NCBI GenBank assembly: GCA_014529385.2
Contig: CM043955.1
Span: forward strand, 137,753,108-137,817,107
Source of the DNA: Adiantum capillus-veneris
Taxonomy: Eukaryota > Streptophyta > Polypodiopsida > Polypodiales > Pteridaceae
Reading direction: 5' to 3'
DNA: 64,000 nt
A program made the translations under genes and the position numbers. Position 1 is the first letter of the stretch. Every line of letters starts with the position of its first letter. Below, in pieces: positions 63,874-64,000 of this stretch. A model generated the notes under the pieces. That model did not search any database, was not told the origin of the DNA, and saw only the letters and a list, made by a program, of their open reading frames with translations.

Positions 63874-64000
63874 ACGCTACACTACATGAACAAGGGCAGG
63901 TAAAAGGCACAGGTTGGACTAGACTAACAAGAGGAAAATGAGTAATCAGATGTAGGCAGCTAGTCCATTGTATCCGGGTCTTTGAACCTTACACTCCAAA
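63874..64000. other. Continuation of the PPR 3' flank
   Basis: Host sequence resumes after the LINE. Nothing is recognised in these 127 bp. Confidence 0.5.

Overview
The window looks like a repeat-dominated stretch of a plant nuclear genome. The evidence is one long intronless pentatricopeptide repeat (PPR) gene of the plant organelle PLS type, several plant-type Ty1/copia and Ty3/gypsy retrotransposons with tRNA-iMet-like primer sites, a plant L1-like LINE, and many long (GA)n, (TG)n and poly-C tracts. The style of the PPR gene and the microsatellite load suggest a fern or another seedless plant, but that is an inference without any search. The only host gene I can support is the PPR gene at 54099-56678.

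Left part (1-18.5 kb): a nest of elements. A putative outer gypsy LTR carries a 110-bp tandem repeat. It is split by a 10.3-kb minus-strand LTR element (2437-12756) that has zinc-knuckle and degenerate protease pieces, a repeated short peptide motif, and no reverse transcriptase. The outer LTR resumes and ends at a TGGCGCC primer site. About 200 bp into the outer internal region a Ty1/copia element (13065-18504, target duplication CCTGA) is inserted. It has both LTRs and all domains but is broken by one frameshift and two stops.

Middle (18.5-42 kb): mostly non-coding sequence with a minus-strand gag/protease relic (22.2-25.6 kb). Then comes a minus-strand gag-only LTR element (26647-35940) with an unusually long 4.1-kb LTR. 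Each of three LTR copies contains an open 54-codon ORF ending at a splice-donor-like AG/GT. In the element it could join in phase to a gag reading frame beyond the primer site. A plus-strand gypsy fragment (about 35997-40078) lies between this LTR and a third, inverted LTR copy (40074-42003). A 1.3-kb DNA element with TTAA target duplication sits inside its gag.

Right part (42-64 kb): a decayed plus-strand gypsy element (about 42-51.2 kb) with gag fused to pol, a small MITE inside RT, and damaged integrase. A microsatellite-rich stretch (51.4-53.4 kb) follows, then the PPR gene. A nearly complete minus-strand LINE (56988-63856) lies about 0.3 kb downstream of the PPR gene, flanked by a perfect 17-bp target duplication. 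All coordinates were read by eye and LTR boundaries were set from sequence ends. No alignment or database search was run.
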